DNA from: Pseudomonas entomophila
GTDB taxonomy: Bacteria; Pseudomonadota; Gammaproteobacteria; Pseudomonadales; Pseudomonadaceae
Length of the DNA stretch: 53,616 bases
Direction: 5' to 3'
NCBI RefSeq assembly: GCF_029478665.1
Contig: NZ_JARPQB010000041.1
Location: 1 to 53,616 of the forward strand
Part shown: positions 16,438 through 26,778 of the stretch, piece by piece
How the letters are laid out: every line of letters starts with the position of its first letter
How positions within the stretch are numbered: the first letter of the stretch is position 1
The notes under the pieces: generated by a model
Databases searched by the model: none
What the model was told of the DNA's origin: nothing
The model's input: only the letters and a program-made list of their open reading frames with translations
Position numbers and translations under genes: made by a program

Positions 16438-17309
16438 AAAAACCTTTGCTGACCCTGGGCCGCGTGGTCCTGACCTTGCTGGTAGTGACCTTCGCCGCCG
16501 TGCTCGTGTGGCAGATGGTCGTGTACTACATGTTCGCGCCGTGGACCCGCGACGGGCATATCCGCGCCGACGTGATCCAGATCGCCCCGGATGTCTCCGG
16601 GCTGATCCAGAAGGTCGAGGTGCGCGACAACCAGACCGTCAAGCGCGGCGACGTGCTGTTCACCATCGACCAGGACCGCTTCACCCTGGCCCTGCGCCAG
16701 GCCAAGGCGACCCTGGCCGAGCGCCAGGAGACCCTGGCCCAGGCTTCGCGCGAGGCCCTGCGCAACCGCAAGCTGGGCAACCTGGTGGCAGCCGAGCAAC
16801 TGGAAGAGAGCCAGTCCCGCGAGGCCCGCGCGCGCTCGGCGGTCAATGAAGCCCAGGTACAGGTCGACGTCGCCCAGCTCAACCTCGACCGCTCGGTGGT
16901 GCGCAGCCCGGTGGACGGCTACCTCAACGACCGCGCCCCGCGTGCCCACGAGTTCGTCAGCGCCGGCCACCCGGTGCTGTCGGTGGTCGACAGCGCTTCC
17001 TACCATGTTGATGGCTACTTCGAAGAAACCAAGCTGGGTGGCATCCACATTGGCGATGCCGTGGAGATCCGCGTGATGGGCGACAACACCCGCCTGCGCG
17101 GTCGCGTGCAGAGCCTGGCCGCCGGCATCGAGGACCGCGACCGCAGCAGCGGTGCCAACCTGCTGCCCAACGTCAACCCGGCGTTCAGCTGGGTGCGCCT
17201 GGCCCAGCGGATCCCGGTGCGCATTGCGTTCGACGAGGTGCCGGAAGACTTCCGCATGATTGCCGGGCGCACCGCCACGGTGTCGATCATCGAGGACAAG
17301 CGCCCATGA
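16434..17309 (+). CDS. HlyD/EmrA-family efflux adaptor (AaeA-like)
   Basis: A 291-residue periplasmic adaptor. The ATG at 16434 overlaps the DUF1656 stop (ATGA). An N-terminal membrane anchor (VVLTLLVVTFAAVLVWQMVV, about 10-30) precedes a split lipoyl domain (HIRADVIQIAPDVSGLIQKV and the later RSVVRSPVDGYL) and a helical hairpin between them (about 85-145). The C-terminal ends in 'GRTATVSIIEDKRP', as in AaeA-type adaptors. It links the FUSC pump to the NodT channel. Confidence 0.9.
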   Translation: MKKPLLTLGRVVLTLLVVTFAAVLVWQMVVYYMFAPWTRDGHIRADVIQIAPDVSGLIQKVEVRDNQTVKRGDVLFTIDQDRFTLALRQAKATLAERQETLAQASREALRNRKLGNLVAAEQLEESQSREARARSAVNEAQVQVDVAQLNLDRSVVRSPVDGYLNDRAPRAHEFVSAGHPVLSVVDSASYHVDGYFEETKLGGIHIGDAVEIRVMGDNTRLRGRVQSLAAGIEDRDRSSGANLLPNVNPAFSWVRLAQRIPVRIAFDEVPEDFRMIAGRTATVSIIEDKRP

Positions 17310-18724
17310 AACACCTGATCCTGGCCGGGCTCAGCCTGTCCTTGGGCGCCTGCATGATGGTCGGCCCGAACTACGAGGTGCCCAAGGACGCGGCCGTGCA
17401 GCGTGCCGACCTCAACGGCCCGCTGCGCCAGGACGCCGACAGCGTGGTGTCGGCACCGGTGGCCGAGGACTGGTGGCAGCTCTACCAGGATCCACGCCTC
17501 GACGCGTTGGTGCGTCAGGCCCTGAGCGCCAATACCGAGCTGCGCGTGGCCGCCGCCAATATCGCCAAGGCCCGTGCCCAGGTCGAGGTGGCCGAGTCCC
17601 AGGGTGGCTTCAACGGCGGTATCAAGGCGGGCGCCCAGCGCCTGCAGGAGTCCGGCGAAGCCTTCCTGCTGCCGGAGAAGGTGCCGGTGGCCAACATCGG
17701 CGAGACGATCATCAGCGCCAGCTACCAATTCGACCTGTGGGGCACCTTCAAGCGCGGCACCGAGGCTGCCAAGGCCAATGCCGACGCGGTGCAGGCGGCC
17801 GCCGACACCGCGCGCATCACCCTGGTGGCCGATGTGGTCAAGGCCTACACCCAGGTGTGCTCGGCCAACGAGGAATACCACATCGCCCGCGAGTCGCTGG
17901 ACCTGCAGGAACAGAGCGTGCAGCTGACCCAGCGCCTGCGCGACGCCGGCCGCGGCGACGAGACCCAGGTCACCCGTTCGCAAACGCAGTTCAAGTCGCT
18001 GCGTGCCGAGTTGCCGCGTTTCAAGGCCGAGCGTGAGGCCGGCCTGTACACGCTGGCCGCATTGCTGGCCAGACCCGTCGAGCAACTGCCTGCGGGTACC
18101 GCCGATTGCGCCGAGCTGCCGCAGTTGGCGCAACTGATCCCGGTGGGCGACGGCGCCGCGCTGCTCAAGCGCCGCCCCGACGTGCGCCAGGCCGAGCGCC
18201 AGCTGGCGGCGGCGACCGCCTACATCGGCGTGGCCACCGGCGCGTTGTACCCGGACATCAGCATCGGCGCCCAGGTGGGCACCATCGGCCTGCTGAAGAA
18301 CCTCGGCGAGCCCTCGACCAACCGTTGGGGCTTCGGCCCGCAGATCACCTGGAACATCCCCACCAACGGCACCCGCGCGCGCATTCGCGAGGCAGAGGCT
18401 TCCACCCAGGCGGCATTGGCGCGCTTCGACGGCGTGGTGCTCAACGCCATCCGCGAAACCCAGACCCGCCTGGCCCAATACAGCGCCTTGCTCGACCGCC
18501 GCGACGCCCTGGCCGACGCCGAGCGCTCGGCCAAGGAATCGGCGGACCAGACGCACCTGCGTTACCAGGTCGGGCGTGAGTCGTTCCTCGCCGACTTGCA
18601 GGCAACCCGTACCTACACCGATGTGCGGTCACAGTTGGCGGCGGCGAACAGCCAGGTAGCGATGGGGCAAATTGGCGTGTTCCTGGCCTTGGGCGGGGGC
18701 TGGAAAGGCGCGGCCCGGCAATAG
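17306..18724 (+). CDS. NodT-family outer-membrane efflux lipoprotein
   Basis: A 472-residue TolC-like channel. The N-terminus is a lipoprotein signal (LILAGLSLSLGAC, lipidated Cys at about residue 16) followed by MMVGPNYEVPKD, the GPxYxxP motif common to NodT/OprM-type factors. Two OEP repeats follow, with segments such as WWQLYQDPRLDALVRQAL and RPDVRQAERQLAAATAYIGV. Its ATG overlaps the adaptor stop (ATGA). Last gene of the marR efflux operon. Confidence 0.92.
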   Translation: MKHLILAGLSLSLGACMMVGPNYEVPKDAAVQRADLNGPLRQDADSVVSAPVAEDWWQLYQDPRLDALVRQALSANTELRVAAANIAKARAQVEVAESQGGFNGGIKAGAQRLQESGEAFLLPEKVPVANIGETIISASYQFDLWGTFKRGTEAAKANADAVQAAADTARITLVADVVKAYTQVCSANEEYHIARESLDLQEQSVQLTQRLRDAGRGDETQVTRSQTQFKSLRAELPRFKAEREAGLYTLAALLARPVEQLPAGTADCAELPQLAQLIPVGDGAALLKRRPDVRQAERQLAAATAYIGVATGALYPDISIGAQVGTIGLLKNLGEPSTNRWGFGPQITWNIPTNGTRARIREAEASTQAALARFDGVVLNAIRETQTRLAQYSALLDRRDALADAERSAKESADQTHLRYQVGRESFLADLQATRTYTDVRSQLAAANSQVAMGQIGVFLALGGGWKGAARQ

Positions 18725-18739
18725 CGGAGTACTTGTCCA

Positions 18740-18764
18740 CAGGCTCCAGCGCAGTTGGAGCCTG
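18740..18764 (+). terminator. Hairpin after the efflux operon
   Basis: CAGGCTCCA (18740-18748) and TGGAGCCTG (18756-18764) form a perfect 9-bp stem with a 7-nt loop, 15 bp after the nodT-type stop codon. No T-run follows, so termination is only a guess from position. Confidence 0.4.
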
Positions 18765-18938
18765 CCTTACAGCGTCGCGTCGAAAGATCCTCTTGCTCCA
18801 TAGGAATGTTCCTACTTGCATTAGAAGCGTTTCCTTGCCAATCAGCGACTTGTCCGCGCCGTAGCGCCTTGATACAAAGCGCCTCTTTCCTCTACCGTTC
18901 CCAACCACTTCTCCCAACTTCGCGGACATTCATCGCCC

Positions 18939-19445
18939 ATGTCGCTGGCCTGCTTGCGCAGCTTTTTCCTTCCCGCCCTGCTGGCCTCGATGGCTGTGCT
19001 GGTGGCGTCGTTTCAACTGGAGTCGGTTATCGGCCTGGTGCCCTGCGCGCTGTGTTTCAGCCAGCGCCTGATGCTTGGGGGGTACGCTCTGGTCTGCCTG
19101 GCTGCGCTCGTGCATTCGCCCACCGAGCGTGGGCGGCGGGGTTATGCGTGGCTGGCGCTTGCCGGTGCACTCGGTGGTGCATTGCTGGCTGGCCGACATG
19201 TCTGGCTGCAAGGTGATCCCCTGGTGGCTGACGGCTGCCCTCTGCCAGTAGACCAAATCATGCAGCGCCCCATGGGCGAGATCTTGCGCATGTTCCTGCT
19301 GGGCAGCCCGGATTGTGTTTCCATCAGCTGGAGTTTTCTCGACCTGACCTTGCCCGAATGGAGCCTTCTGGCGTTTTTGCTGCTCGCCGCCATGCCCCTG
19401 TCCTGGCTGGTGGCGTATCGATTCCGCAATCGCCCGATGGCTTGA
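18939..19445 (+). CDS. dsbB: Disulfide bond formation protein DsbB family (DsbH-like)
   Basis: A 168-residue inner-membrane quinone reductase that reoxidises periplasmic DsbA. Four hydrophobic helices are visible. The first periplasmic loop carries C36-A-L-C39 and the second carries C100 (DGCPLP) and C126 (GSPDC), the two cysteine pairs needed for electron transfer. The arginine after the CxxC (FSQR) is also conserved. Its position before algQ matches the second dsbB gene of pseudomonads, called dsbH in P. aeruginosa. The upstream 200-bp gap presumably holds its promoter; I see no other gene there. Confidence 0.9.
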   Translation: MSLACLRSFFLPALLASMAVLVASFQLESVIGLVPCALCFSQRLMLGGYALVCLAALVHSPTERGRRGYAWLALAGALGGALLAGRHVWLQGDPLVADGCPLPVDQIMQRPMGEILRMFLLGSPDCVSISWSFLDLTLPEWSLLAFLLLAAMPLSWLVAYRFRNRPMA

Positions 19446-19676
19446 TCCAGAGCAACACTGCGGGGGTTGCTCGACCAGTGGCAGGTAGGAACGGGATTAA
19501 ACGCTTGTATGAACTTTGTCCACTGCGTACCTTGAAGGGCAGGTCGCGCGGGAATAATCTCGCAGCACGCATACCCAAAACACACCTGTTCGATGCCGTC
19601 CTGCTGATGTCACCTTTGTGCCACGGTGTTGTGTCGCGAGGTGCAGCGGCATCTATCCAGAAGGGAAGAGATCGCC

Positions 19677-20147
19677 ATGCTCGATAGTTGCCAGAACGCC
19701 CAGGAACGCTGGGGCGGTGTTCACAAGCTGATCGATCGTTGGCTGGAGGAGCGCCAGGAGCTGGTGCAAGCCTTCCGCGCACTGCGCGATGCCAAGCCGG
19801 CCTTTGCCGACAAGGACAAGAACCGCGATTTCTGCGCGCTCCTGGTCGATTATGTCTCGGCCTGGCACTTCGAAGTCAGCGAGCAGCTGGTCAGCGAAGC
19901 CAAGGCCTTTGGCGATACCAAGGCCCTGGAACTGGCCACGCAGATCAACCCGCGTATCGATGACAGCACCCAGATCGCGCTGGCCTTCAACGACCATTGC
20001 GAGAAGGGCGAGTGCACCGACCCCGAGCGCTTCGCGGACAAGTTGGGCAAGTTGGGCGGCCTGTTGCGCGAACGCTTCGAGCTGGAGGACTGCCTCATCG
20101 AAGTGCTGCACACCGCGCACAAGGAAGAGGACGCGGTGCAGGCCTGA
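19677..20147 (+). CDS. algQ: Anti-sigma-70 factor AlgQ (Rsd family)
   Basis: A 156-residue helical protein that binds the primary sigma factor RpoD and shifts RNA polymerase toward alternative sigma factors; in Pseudomonas it affects alginate and stationary-phase genes. The sequence (MLDSCQNAQERWGGVHKLID, then ERQELVQAF, FCALLVDYVSAWHFEV) is that of Rsd/AlgQ. The ATG at 19677 is chosen because AAGGGAAGAG lies just upstream; the longer frame from 19626 has no such site. It is convergent with the FKBP gene, with one base between the stop codons. The 230-bp gap upstream contains TTGAAG and ATAATC about 16 bp apart, a possible promoter. Confidence 0.92.
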   Translation: MLDSCQNAQERWGGVHKLIDRWLEERQELVQAFRALRDAKPAFADKDKNRDFCALLVDYVSAWHFEVSEQLVSEAKAFGDTKALELATQINPRIDDSTQIALAFNDHCEKGECTDPERFADKLGKLGGLLRERFELEDCLIEVLHTAHKEEDAVQA

Positions 20148-20148
20148 C

Positions 20149-20814
20149 TCAGTCGGCCACCGCCAGCAGTTCGATCTCGAACACCAGCGGGGTGTAGGGC
20201 GCGATCAGGTCGCCCGCGCCGTCGGCGCCATAGGCTTGCGCCGACGGTATCACCAGCCGCCATTTCGACCCCGCCTTCATCCTGGGCAGCGCCACCTGCC
20301 AGCCTTCGATCACCGAGTCCAGCTTGAACCACTGCGGTTGCTGGCTCTGGTCGAACACCGAGCCGTCCGGCAATTTCCCCACGTAACGCACCTGCACGCT
20401 GCCGGTGGCCTTGGGCTGCGCACCGTTGCCGCTGGCCAGTTCACTGTAGAGGATGCCTTCGGGCAGTTCATGCACACCGGCGCGTGCGCGCTCGCTGGCC
20501 ATGAAGCGCTTTTCCGCGCTCAGCAGGGTGTCCACGCGCGCCTGCTCGGCGGCGGCATTGGCCTGCTCTTCATGCGTCTGCAGGATCGCCTCCATCTGTG
20601 ACTTGGCGATCCGTGGCGGCTGGCCCTGATAGGCCTGGCGCAGGCCTTCGACCAGGGCATCGAGCTGCAGGCCAGGCACCTCCTGGCGCAGGCGCTCGCC
20701 CAGGCTGGCGCCGAGGCTGTAGGCCAGGTCGCTGTCGTTGCCGGGTGAGGACTCGGGGTTGGCCAGCGCCAGTGGGGCCACCAGGCACAGGCCGAGAATC
20801 AGGTAACGAGGCAT
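20149..20814 (-). CDS. FKBP-type peptidyl-prolyl isomerase, periplasmic
   Basis: A 221-residue exported proline isomerase. It begins with a signal peptide (MPRYLILGLCLVAPLALA) and an N-terminal helical dimerisation domain like FkpA/Mip (about 25-120, including AYSLGASLGERLRQEVPGLQ). The C-terminal FKBP fold (about 125-221) shows VQVRYVGKLPDGSVFDQS, VIEGWQVALPRMKAGSKW and the final LVFEIELLAV. The ATG at 20814 has AGGAG about 7 bp upstream. The same FKBP gene sits between algQ and algP in P. aeruginosa, so the context is conserved. Confidence 0.9.
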   Translation of the reverse strand: MPRYLILGLCLVAPLALANPESSPGNDSDLAYSLGASLGERLRQEVPGLQLDALVEGLRQAYQGQPPRIAKSQMEAILQTHEEQANAAAEQARVDTLLSAEKRFMASERARAGVHELPEGILYSELASGNGAQPKATGSVQVRYVGKLPDGSVFDQSQQPQWFKLDSVIEGWQVALPRMKAGSKWRLVIPSAQAYGADGAGDLIAPYTPLVFEIELLAVAD

Positions 20815-21038
20815 GGTCGACTCCTGCTGCAAAGAGCGCGAAGTATGCCAGCGTTGTCGAAGAAAGATGTGCAATTGTCGGCAAGGAATTAACAGGCAAC
20901 TACACTTGCTTCCAGCTGCAAGACAACAACTTTGCCCAGGCATGCAACGCGGCGCTACTGATACTGTCAACATGCCCTAGCGGCAGTAGCAGCAGAAGCA
21001 TAGTATGAGTCGCACTCTCGTCAGCCAGGAGGTAATCC

Positions 21039-22055
21039 ATGTCGGCCAAAAAGAAAGCAGTCAGTACGCCGTTGCACCTGCTCCAGCAACTTTCGGGCAG
21101 CCTGCTCGAACATTTGGAAGATGCCTGCTCCCAAGCACTGGCGGATGCCGAGAAACTGTTGGCCAAGTTGGAAAAACAACGTGGCAAGGCGCAGGAGAAA
21201 CTGCACAACGCGCGCCTGAAGTTGCAGGACGCGGCCAAGGCTGGCAAAGCCAAGGCACAAGGCAAGGCGCAGAAAGCCGCCAGTGAACTTGAAGCGCTGC
21301 TCGATGCGCTGAAGGCGCGTCAGGCTCAGACTCGCACCTATATCCAGCAGCTCAAGCGTGATGCCCAGGAAAGCCTGAAACTGGCCCAGGGCGTGGGCAA
21401 GGTTCGCGAGGCTGCGGCCAAGGCGTTGCACTTGCGCTCCGAGGCACCGAAGGCTGCTGCAAAACCTGCAGCCAAACCGGCTGCCGCCAAGGCCCCGGCC
21501 AAGACTGCCGCAGCAAAACCGGCCGCTAAGCAAGCCGCCAAACCGGCCGCCGCCAAGGCCCCGGTCAAGACTGCCGCAGCAAAACCGGCAGCCAAGCCAG
21601 TCGCCAAACCAGCCGCCGCCAAAGCGCCGGCCAAGACCGCCGCAGCAAAACCGGCCGCCAAGCCAGCCGCCAAACCGGCCGCCGCCAAGGCCCCGGCCAA
21701 GACTGCCGCAGCAAAACCGGCCGCCAAGCCAGCCGCCAAACCGGCTGCCGCCAAAGCCCCGGCCAAGACTGCCGCAGCAAAACCTGCAGCCAAGCCAGCT
21801 GCTAAACCGGCCGCCGCCAAAGCGCCGGCCAAGACCGCCGCAGCAAAACCTGCCGCCAAACCCGCCACCGTCAAGGCTCCGGCCAAACCTGCAGCCAGAC
21901 CCGCCGCCGTCAAGGCCCCGACCAAGCCTGCCGCTGCGAAACCCGCAGCCAAGCCAGCCACTCCGGCTGCCAGCGCCACCCCGGCCCCAGTAGCGACGCC
22001 AGCAGCACCGGCCGCGGCCAGCACCCCGGCTCAGTCGCCTTCCTCGGCCTCCTGA
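21039..22055 (+). CDS. algP: Histone H1-like protein AlgP
   Basis: A 338-residue basic protein. The first 135 residues form a helical, coiled-coil-like domain (MSAKKKAVSTPLHLLQQLSG). The remainder is an Ala/Lys/Pro tail made of KPAA units, which in AlgP (AlgR3) binds DNA and was linked to alginate gene control in P. aeruginosa. The tail is encoded by a 66-bp tandem repeat, so its length may change by slippage or recombination. AGGAGGT precedes the ATG closely. Its 3' end overlaps the convergent TIGR02444 gene by 25 bp. Confidence 0.92.
   Translation: MSAKKKAVSTPLHLLQQLSGSLLEHLEDACSQALADAEKLLAKLEKQRGKAQEKLHNARLKLQDAAKAGKAKAQGKAQKAASELEALLDALKARQAQTRTYIQQLKRDAQESLKLAQGVGKVREAAAKALHLRSEAPKAAAKPAAKPAAAKAPAKTAAAKPAAKQAAKPAAAKAPVKTAAAKPAAKPVAKPAAAKAPAKTAAAKPAAKPAAKPAAAKAPAKTAAAKPAAKPAAKPAAAKAPAKTAAAKPAAKPAAKPAAAKAPAKTAAAKPAAKPATVKAPAKPAARPAAVKAPTKPAAAKPAAKPATPAASATPAPVATPAAPAAASTPAQSPSSAS
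21501..21860 (+). repeat. 66-bp tandem repeats in the algP tail
   Basis: Units begin with AAGACTGCCGCAGCAAAACC or a one-base variant at 21501, 21567, 21633, 21699, 21765 and 21831: five full 66-bp units and a partial sixth. Each encodes 22 residues of the type KTAAAKPAAKPAAKPAAAKA. The units divide into shorter 12-bp KPAA blocks. Because 66 is a multiple of three, unit gain or loss would keep the frame. Confidence 0.95.
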
Positions 22056-22510
22056 AGCCTCCGGGCCACGGCGCGCAGCGTATGCAGCGCGTCGTGATCC
22101 CGGGCCTGGTCCGGTGCCAGCCGGGCCAGCCAATCTTCCGTCTCATTCTGTTCGGCGGGCCACTCGCGGGCCAATGCTTCCAGGCGCTCAAGCAGCGTGC
22201 GTTCAGCCTGTAGCTCCAGGCTCTTCACTTGCTCACGCAGCACGCTCAAGCTCGGGTCGGCCAGCGCCTGCTCGCGCCACTGCTGGCGCAGCGTGCGCAG
22301 CGGGGAGACCACGTCACGCTGCCAAGGGCTGGCTAATGCTTGAAGGGCCTGTATCCGTCGTTCATTCGGAGCTGCCTGGCGGGCCTGCAGCCAGGTACCG
22401 CAGAGCAGCAGGCAGACATCGCCGCCCAACGCCTGGAGGGTCAGGCAGGCGCCTTCGACACCCGGTCGTGCGTACAGGGCCAAGGCATGGTTCCACAGGT
22501 CGGTGTGCAT
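22031..22510 (-). CDS. TIGR02444 (DUF2390) family protein
   Basis: A 159-residue protein of unknown function. It begins MHTDLWNHALALYARPGVEG and continues with CLTLQALGGDVCLLLCGTWL, the pattern of the TIGR02444 family found next to algP and the ABC-F gene in pseudomonads. The remainder is helical, rich in Arg, Leu and Glu. It has no signal peptide. It converges on algP with a 25-bp overlap of coding ends and diverges from the ABC-F gene across 50 bp, which must hold both promoters. Confidence 0.85.
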   Translation of the reverse strand: MHTDLWNHALALYARPGVEGACLTLQALGGDVCLLLCGTWLQARQAAPNERRIQALQALASPWQRDVVSPLRTLRQQWREQALADPSLSVLREQVKSLELQAERTLLERLEALAREWPAEQNETEDWLARLAPDQARDHDALHTLRAVARRLQEAEEGD

Positions 22511-22560
22511 GGTTTCACTCGCGCCAGTGATCGGGGAAGCTGGTAGACTCCGCGACCATC

Positions 22561-24470
<1,910 letters not shown>

Positions 24471-24471
<1 letters not shown>

Positions 24472-25058
24472 TGGAGGAACTGCGTTCGCTGCTGCCAGGG
24501 CAATGGATGGACACGTTCTGGCTGGGGCTGCAGATCCTGCTGATCCTGATCGCCGCGTTCATCCTGCAGCGCATGGTCGCCCGTGGGTTGAGGAGCCTGG
24601 GCGAGCGTTATCCGCTGCCGCACGAGTTGATGGTGCCGGTGCGCGGCGCCCTGCGCTGGCTGATCATGGGCAGCGCGCTGCTGTTCGTGCTGGAGCGCAT
24701 GGGGGTGTCGGCCACGGTACTGTGGACGGCGCTCTCCGGTTTCGTTGCAGTGGCGGCGGTGGCTTTCTTCGCCATCTGGAGCGTGCTGTCGAACCTGCTG
24801 TGCGCGGTGCTGATCTTCACCGTCGGGCCGTTTCGCATCGGTGATGTGGTCGAGCTGGTCGATACCCTCGACAAGCCGGGAGTGAAAGGCCGGGTGATCG
24901 CCATCAACCTGCTGTACACCACGCTGATGGAGACGCCCGAGGCGGGCGGGGCGCTGGTACAGGTGCCGAACAGCCAGTTCTTCCAGAAGGCGGTGCGGCG
25001 TTGGCGCGGGGCCGAAGTGCCTGTTCCAGTCAAGGATCCGGCCATCGAGGCTGATTAA
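24471..25058 (+). CDS. MscS-family mechanosensitive channel, small
   Basis: A 195-residue inner-membrane protein. Three hydrophobic helices (about 15-35, 57-78 and 82-115) precede the MscS beta domain: VAAVAFFAIWSVLSNLLCAV (pore helix region), VGPFRIGDVVEL, and later VQVPNSQFFQKAVRRW. It lacks the large C-terminal cage of MscS (286 residues in E. coli), so it is a minimal form. The start codon overlaps the ABC-F stop (TGATGG), so the two are translated together. A role in osmotic down-shock is the family expectation. Confidence 0.87.
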
Positions 25059-25080
25059 GGCTGCACTGGTCTATTCAGTC

Positions 25081-25250
25081 TGTAGGAGCGGCCTTGTACC
25101 GCGAAAGGGCCGCAAAGCGGCCCCGACGAACGTCGCCAGCACTGAAATCTTGGGCTGCTGCGCAGCCCTTTCGCGGCACAAGGCCGCTCCTACAAGGAGC
25201 GCGCAAGGTTGGCGCGGTCGGAGTGGGAGCGGGTTTACCCGCGAAGAGGC
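25081..25250. repeat. REP pair plus a third single REP copy
   Basis: TGTAGGAGCGGCCTTGTACC onward (25081-25110) pairs with 25165-25194 with one mismatch (30-bp arms). A further related copy, GTGGGAGCGGGTTTACCCGC, lies at about 25225-25244. The gap 25059-25338 contains no gene that I can see other than these and the lysE-type promoter. Confidence 0.85.
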
Positions 25251-25338
25251 CCTCACCGACACTGTAAAAACCACTGGTTATTTTTTCGCCAGCACCGTAG
25301 CTTAACGTTTTGCAATAAATGTTCGAGCGAGGTGTGCG

Positions 25339-25971
25339 ATGTCGATGGAAACGTGGTTGGCCTTCTTTGCCGCGTGCTGGGTGATCAGCCTGTCGCCGGG
25401 CGCCGGGGCGATCGCCTCGATGTCCAGTGGCCTGCAGTATGGCTTCTGGCGCGGTTACTGGAATGCCCTGGGCCTGCAACTGGGCCTGATCGTGCAGATC
25501 GCCATCATTGCCGCCGGCGTTGGTGCCATCCTCGCCGCTTCGGCAACCGCCTTCCAGATCATCAAGTGGTTCGGCGTCGTCTATCTGGTCTACCTTGCCT
25601 ACAAGCAATGGAAAGCCTTGCCGATGGACATGAGCGACGAGTCCGGCGTGCGCCCGATCGGCAAGCCGCTGAGCCTGGTGTTCCGGGGTTTCCTGGTCAA
25701 CGTCAGCAACCCCAAGGCGCTGGTGTTCATGCTTGCGGTGCTGCCGCAGTTCATCAACCCGCATGAAGCGCTGCTGCCACAGTACGTGGCGATCACCGTG
25801 ACCATGATCAGCGTCGACATGCTGGTGATGGCGGGCTACACCGGGCTGGCGTCGCGGGTGCTGCGCCTGTTGCGCACCCCTAGACAGCAGAAACGCCTGA
25901 ACCGCACGTTCGCCGGGTTGTTCATCGGCGCGGCGACCTTCCTCGCCACCCTGCGGCGGGCGCCGATCTGA
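25339..25971 (+). CDS. LysE/RhtB-family amino-acid exporter
   Basis: A 210-residue inner-membrane protein with about six hydrophobic helices. The N-terminal signature WVISLSPGAGAIASMSSGLQ (the family's PGP/PGA loop) and the NPKALVFMLAVLPQF motif (about 130-145) identify LysE-type translocators, which export amino acids or similar metabolites. The substrate cannot be told. It is a single-gene unit, ending at a perfect hairpin shared with the convergent slipin gene. Confidence 0.88.
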   Translation: MSMETWLAFFAACWVISLSPGAGAIASMSSGLQYGFWRGYWNALGLQLGLIVQIAIIAAGVGAILAASATAFQIIKWFGVVYLVYLAYKQWKALPMDMSDESGVRPIGKPLSLVFRGFLVNVSNPKALVFMLAVLPQFINPHEALLPQYVAITVTMISVDMLVMAGYTGLASRVLRLLRTPRQQKRLNRTFAGLFIGAATFLATLRRAPI

Positions 25972-25979
25972 ACTTCATC

Positions 25980-26009
25980 CCGTAGGAGCCAGCAAGCTGG
26001 CTCCTACGG
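25980..26009. terminator. Perfect 14-bp hairpin between convergent genes
   Basis: CCGTAGGAGCCAGC-AA-GCTGGCTCCTACGG, a stem of 14 bp with a 2-nt loop, lies 9 bp after the exporter stop and 14 bp from the slipin stop. The sequence is a minimal, symmetrical REP unit; its position suggests it ends transcripts from both sides. There is no T-run. Confidence 0.6.
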
Positions 26010-26023
26010 GGGATCGTGTGGCC

Positions 26024-26776
26024 TCAACGTTGTTTGTCCACCAACCCCTTGAGCAGATCCACCGGCAACGGAAAGACGATGGTCGAGCTCTTGTCCCCGG
26101 CAATCGCCCCCAGCGTCTGCATGTAGCGCAACTGCATCGCCCCAGGCTCCTTGCCCAGCATCTGCGCTGCCTGCATCAGTTTCTCCGACGCTTGCAGCTC
26201 GCCTTCGGCATGGATCACCTTGGCTCGCCGTTCGCGCTCGGCCTCGGCCTGGCGGGCGATGGCGCGGACCATCGACTCGTTGAGGTCGACATGCTTGATC
26301 TCGACATTGGCCACCTTGATGCCCCAGGCATCGGTCTGCGCGTCGAGCACGGCGCGGATGTCGGCGTTGAGCTGTTCGCGTTCGGCCAGCAGCTCGTCGA
26401 GCTCGTGCTTGCCAAGCACCGCGCGCAGGGTGGTCTGGGCCAGCTGGCTGGTGGCACTGAGAAAATCCTCGACCTGGATGATCGCCTTCTGCGGGTCGAG
26501 CACGCGGAAGTACACCACGGCGTTGACCTTCACCGAGACGTTGTCGCGGGTGATCACGTCCTGGGGCGGCACGTCGAGCACCACCGTGCGCAGGTCGACC
26601 CGCACCATTTGCTGGATCCCCGGGATCAGGATGATCAACCCCGGGCCCTTGACCTGCCAGAAGCGCCCGAGCTGGAACACCACCCCGCGCTCGTACTCGC
26701 GCAGGATGCGCAAGGCCGACAGCAGCAACAGGGCCAGCAGCACCAGCAGGGTGCCAAAACCGAACTGCATGAACAT
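26024..26776 (-). CDS. Slipin (stomatin/SPFH/band 7 family) membrane protein
   Basis: A 250-residue membrane-anchored SPFH protein. One N-terminal helix (FGFGTLLVLLALLLLSALRI) is followed by the band-7 domain (REYERGVVFQLGRFWQVKGP, then VDLRTVVLDVPPQDVITRDN and SVKVNAVVYFRVLDPQKAII) and a helical C-terminus (ARQAEAERERRAKVIHAEGE). The ATG at 26776 is chosen because AAGGAGA lies 6 bp upstream; the GTG two codons earlier is too close to it. It follows the NfeD gene by 2 bp. NfeD-slipin pairs are widely conserved and are thought to organise membrane domains or control membrane proteolysis. Confidence 0.9.
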   Translation of the reverse strand: MFMQFGFGTLLVLLALLLLSALRILREYERGVVFQLGRFWQVKGPGLIILIPGIQQMVRVDLRTVVLDVPPQDVITRDNVSVKVNAVVYFRVLDPQKAIIQVEDFLSATSQLAQTTLRAVLGKHELDELLAEREQLNADIRAVLDAQTDAWGIKVANVEIKHVDLNESMVRAIARQAEAERERRAKVIHAEGELQASEKLMQAAQMLGKEPGAMQLRYMQTLGAIAGDKSSTIVFPLPVDLLKGLVDKQR

Positions 26777-26778
26777 CT

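Noticed and set aside
21501..21860. algP repeats considered as a CRISPR or minisatellite outside genes
   Set aside because: The units are contiguous with no spacers and are translated in one frame as the AlgP tail.
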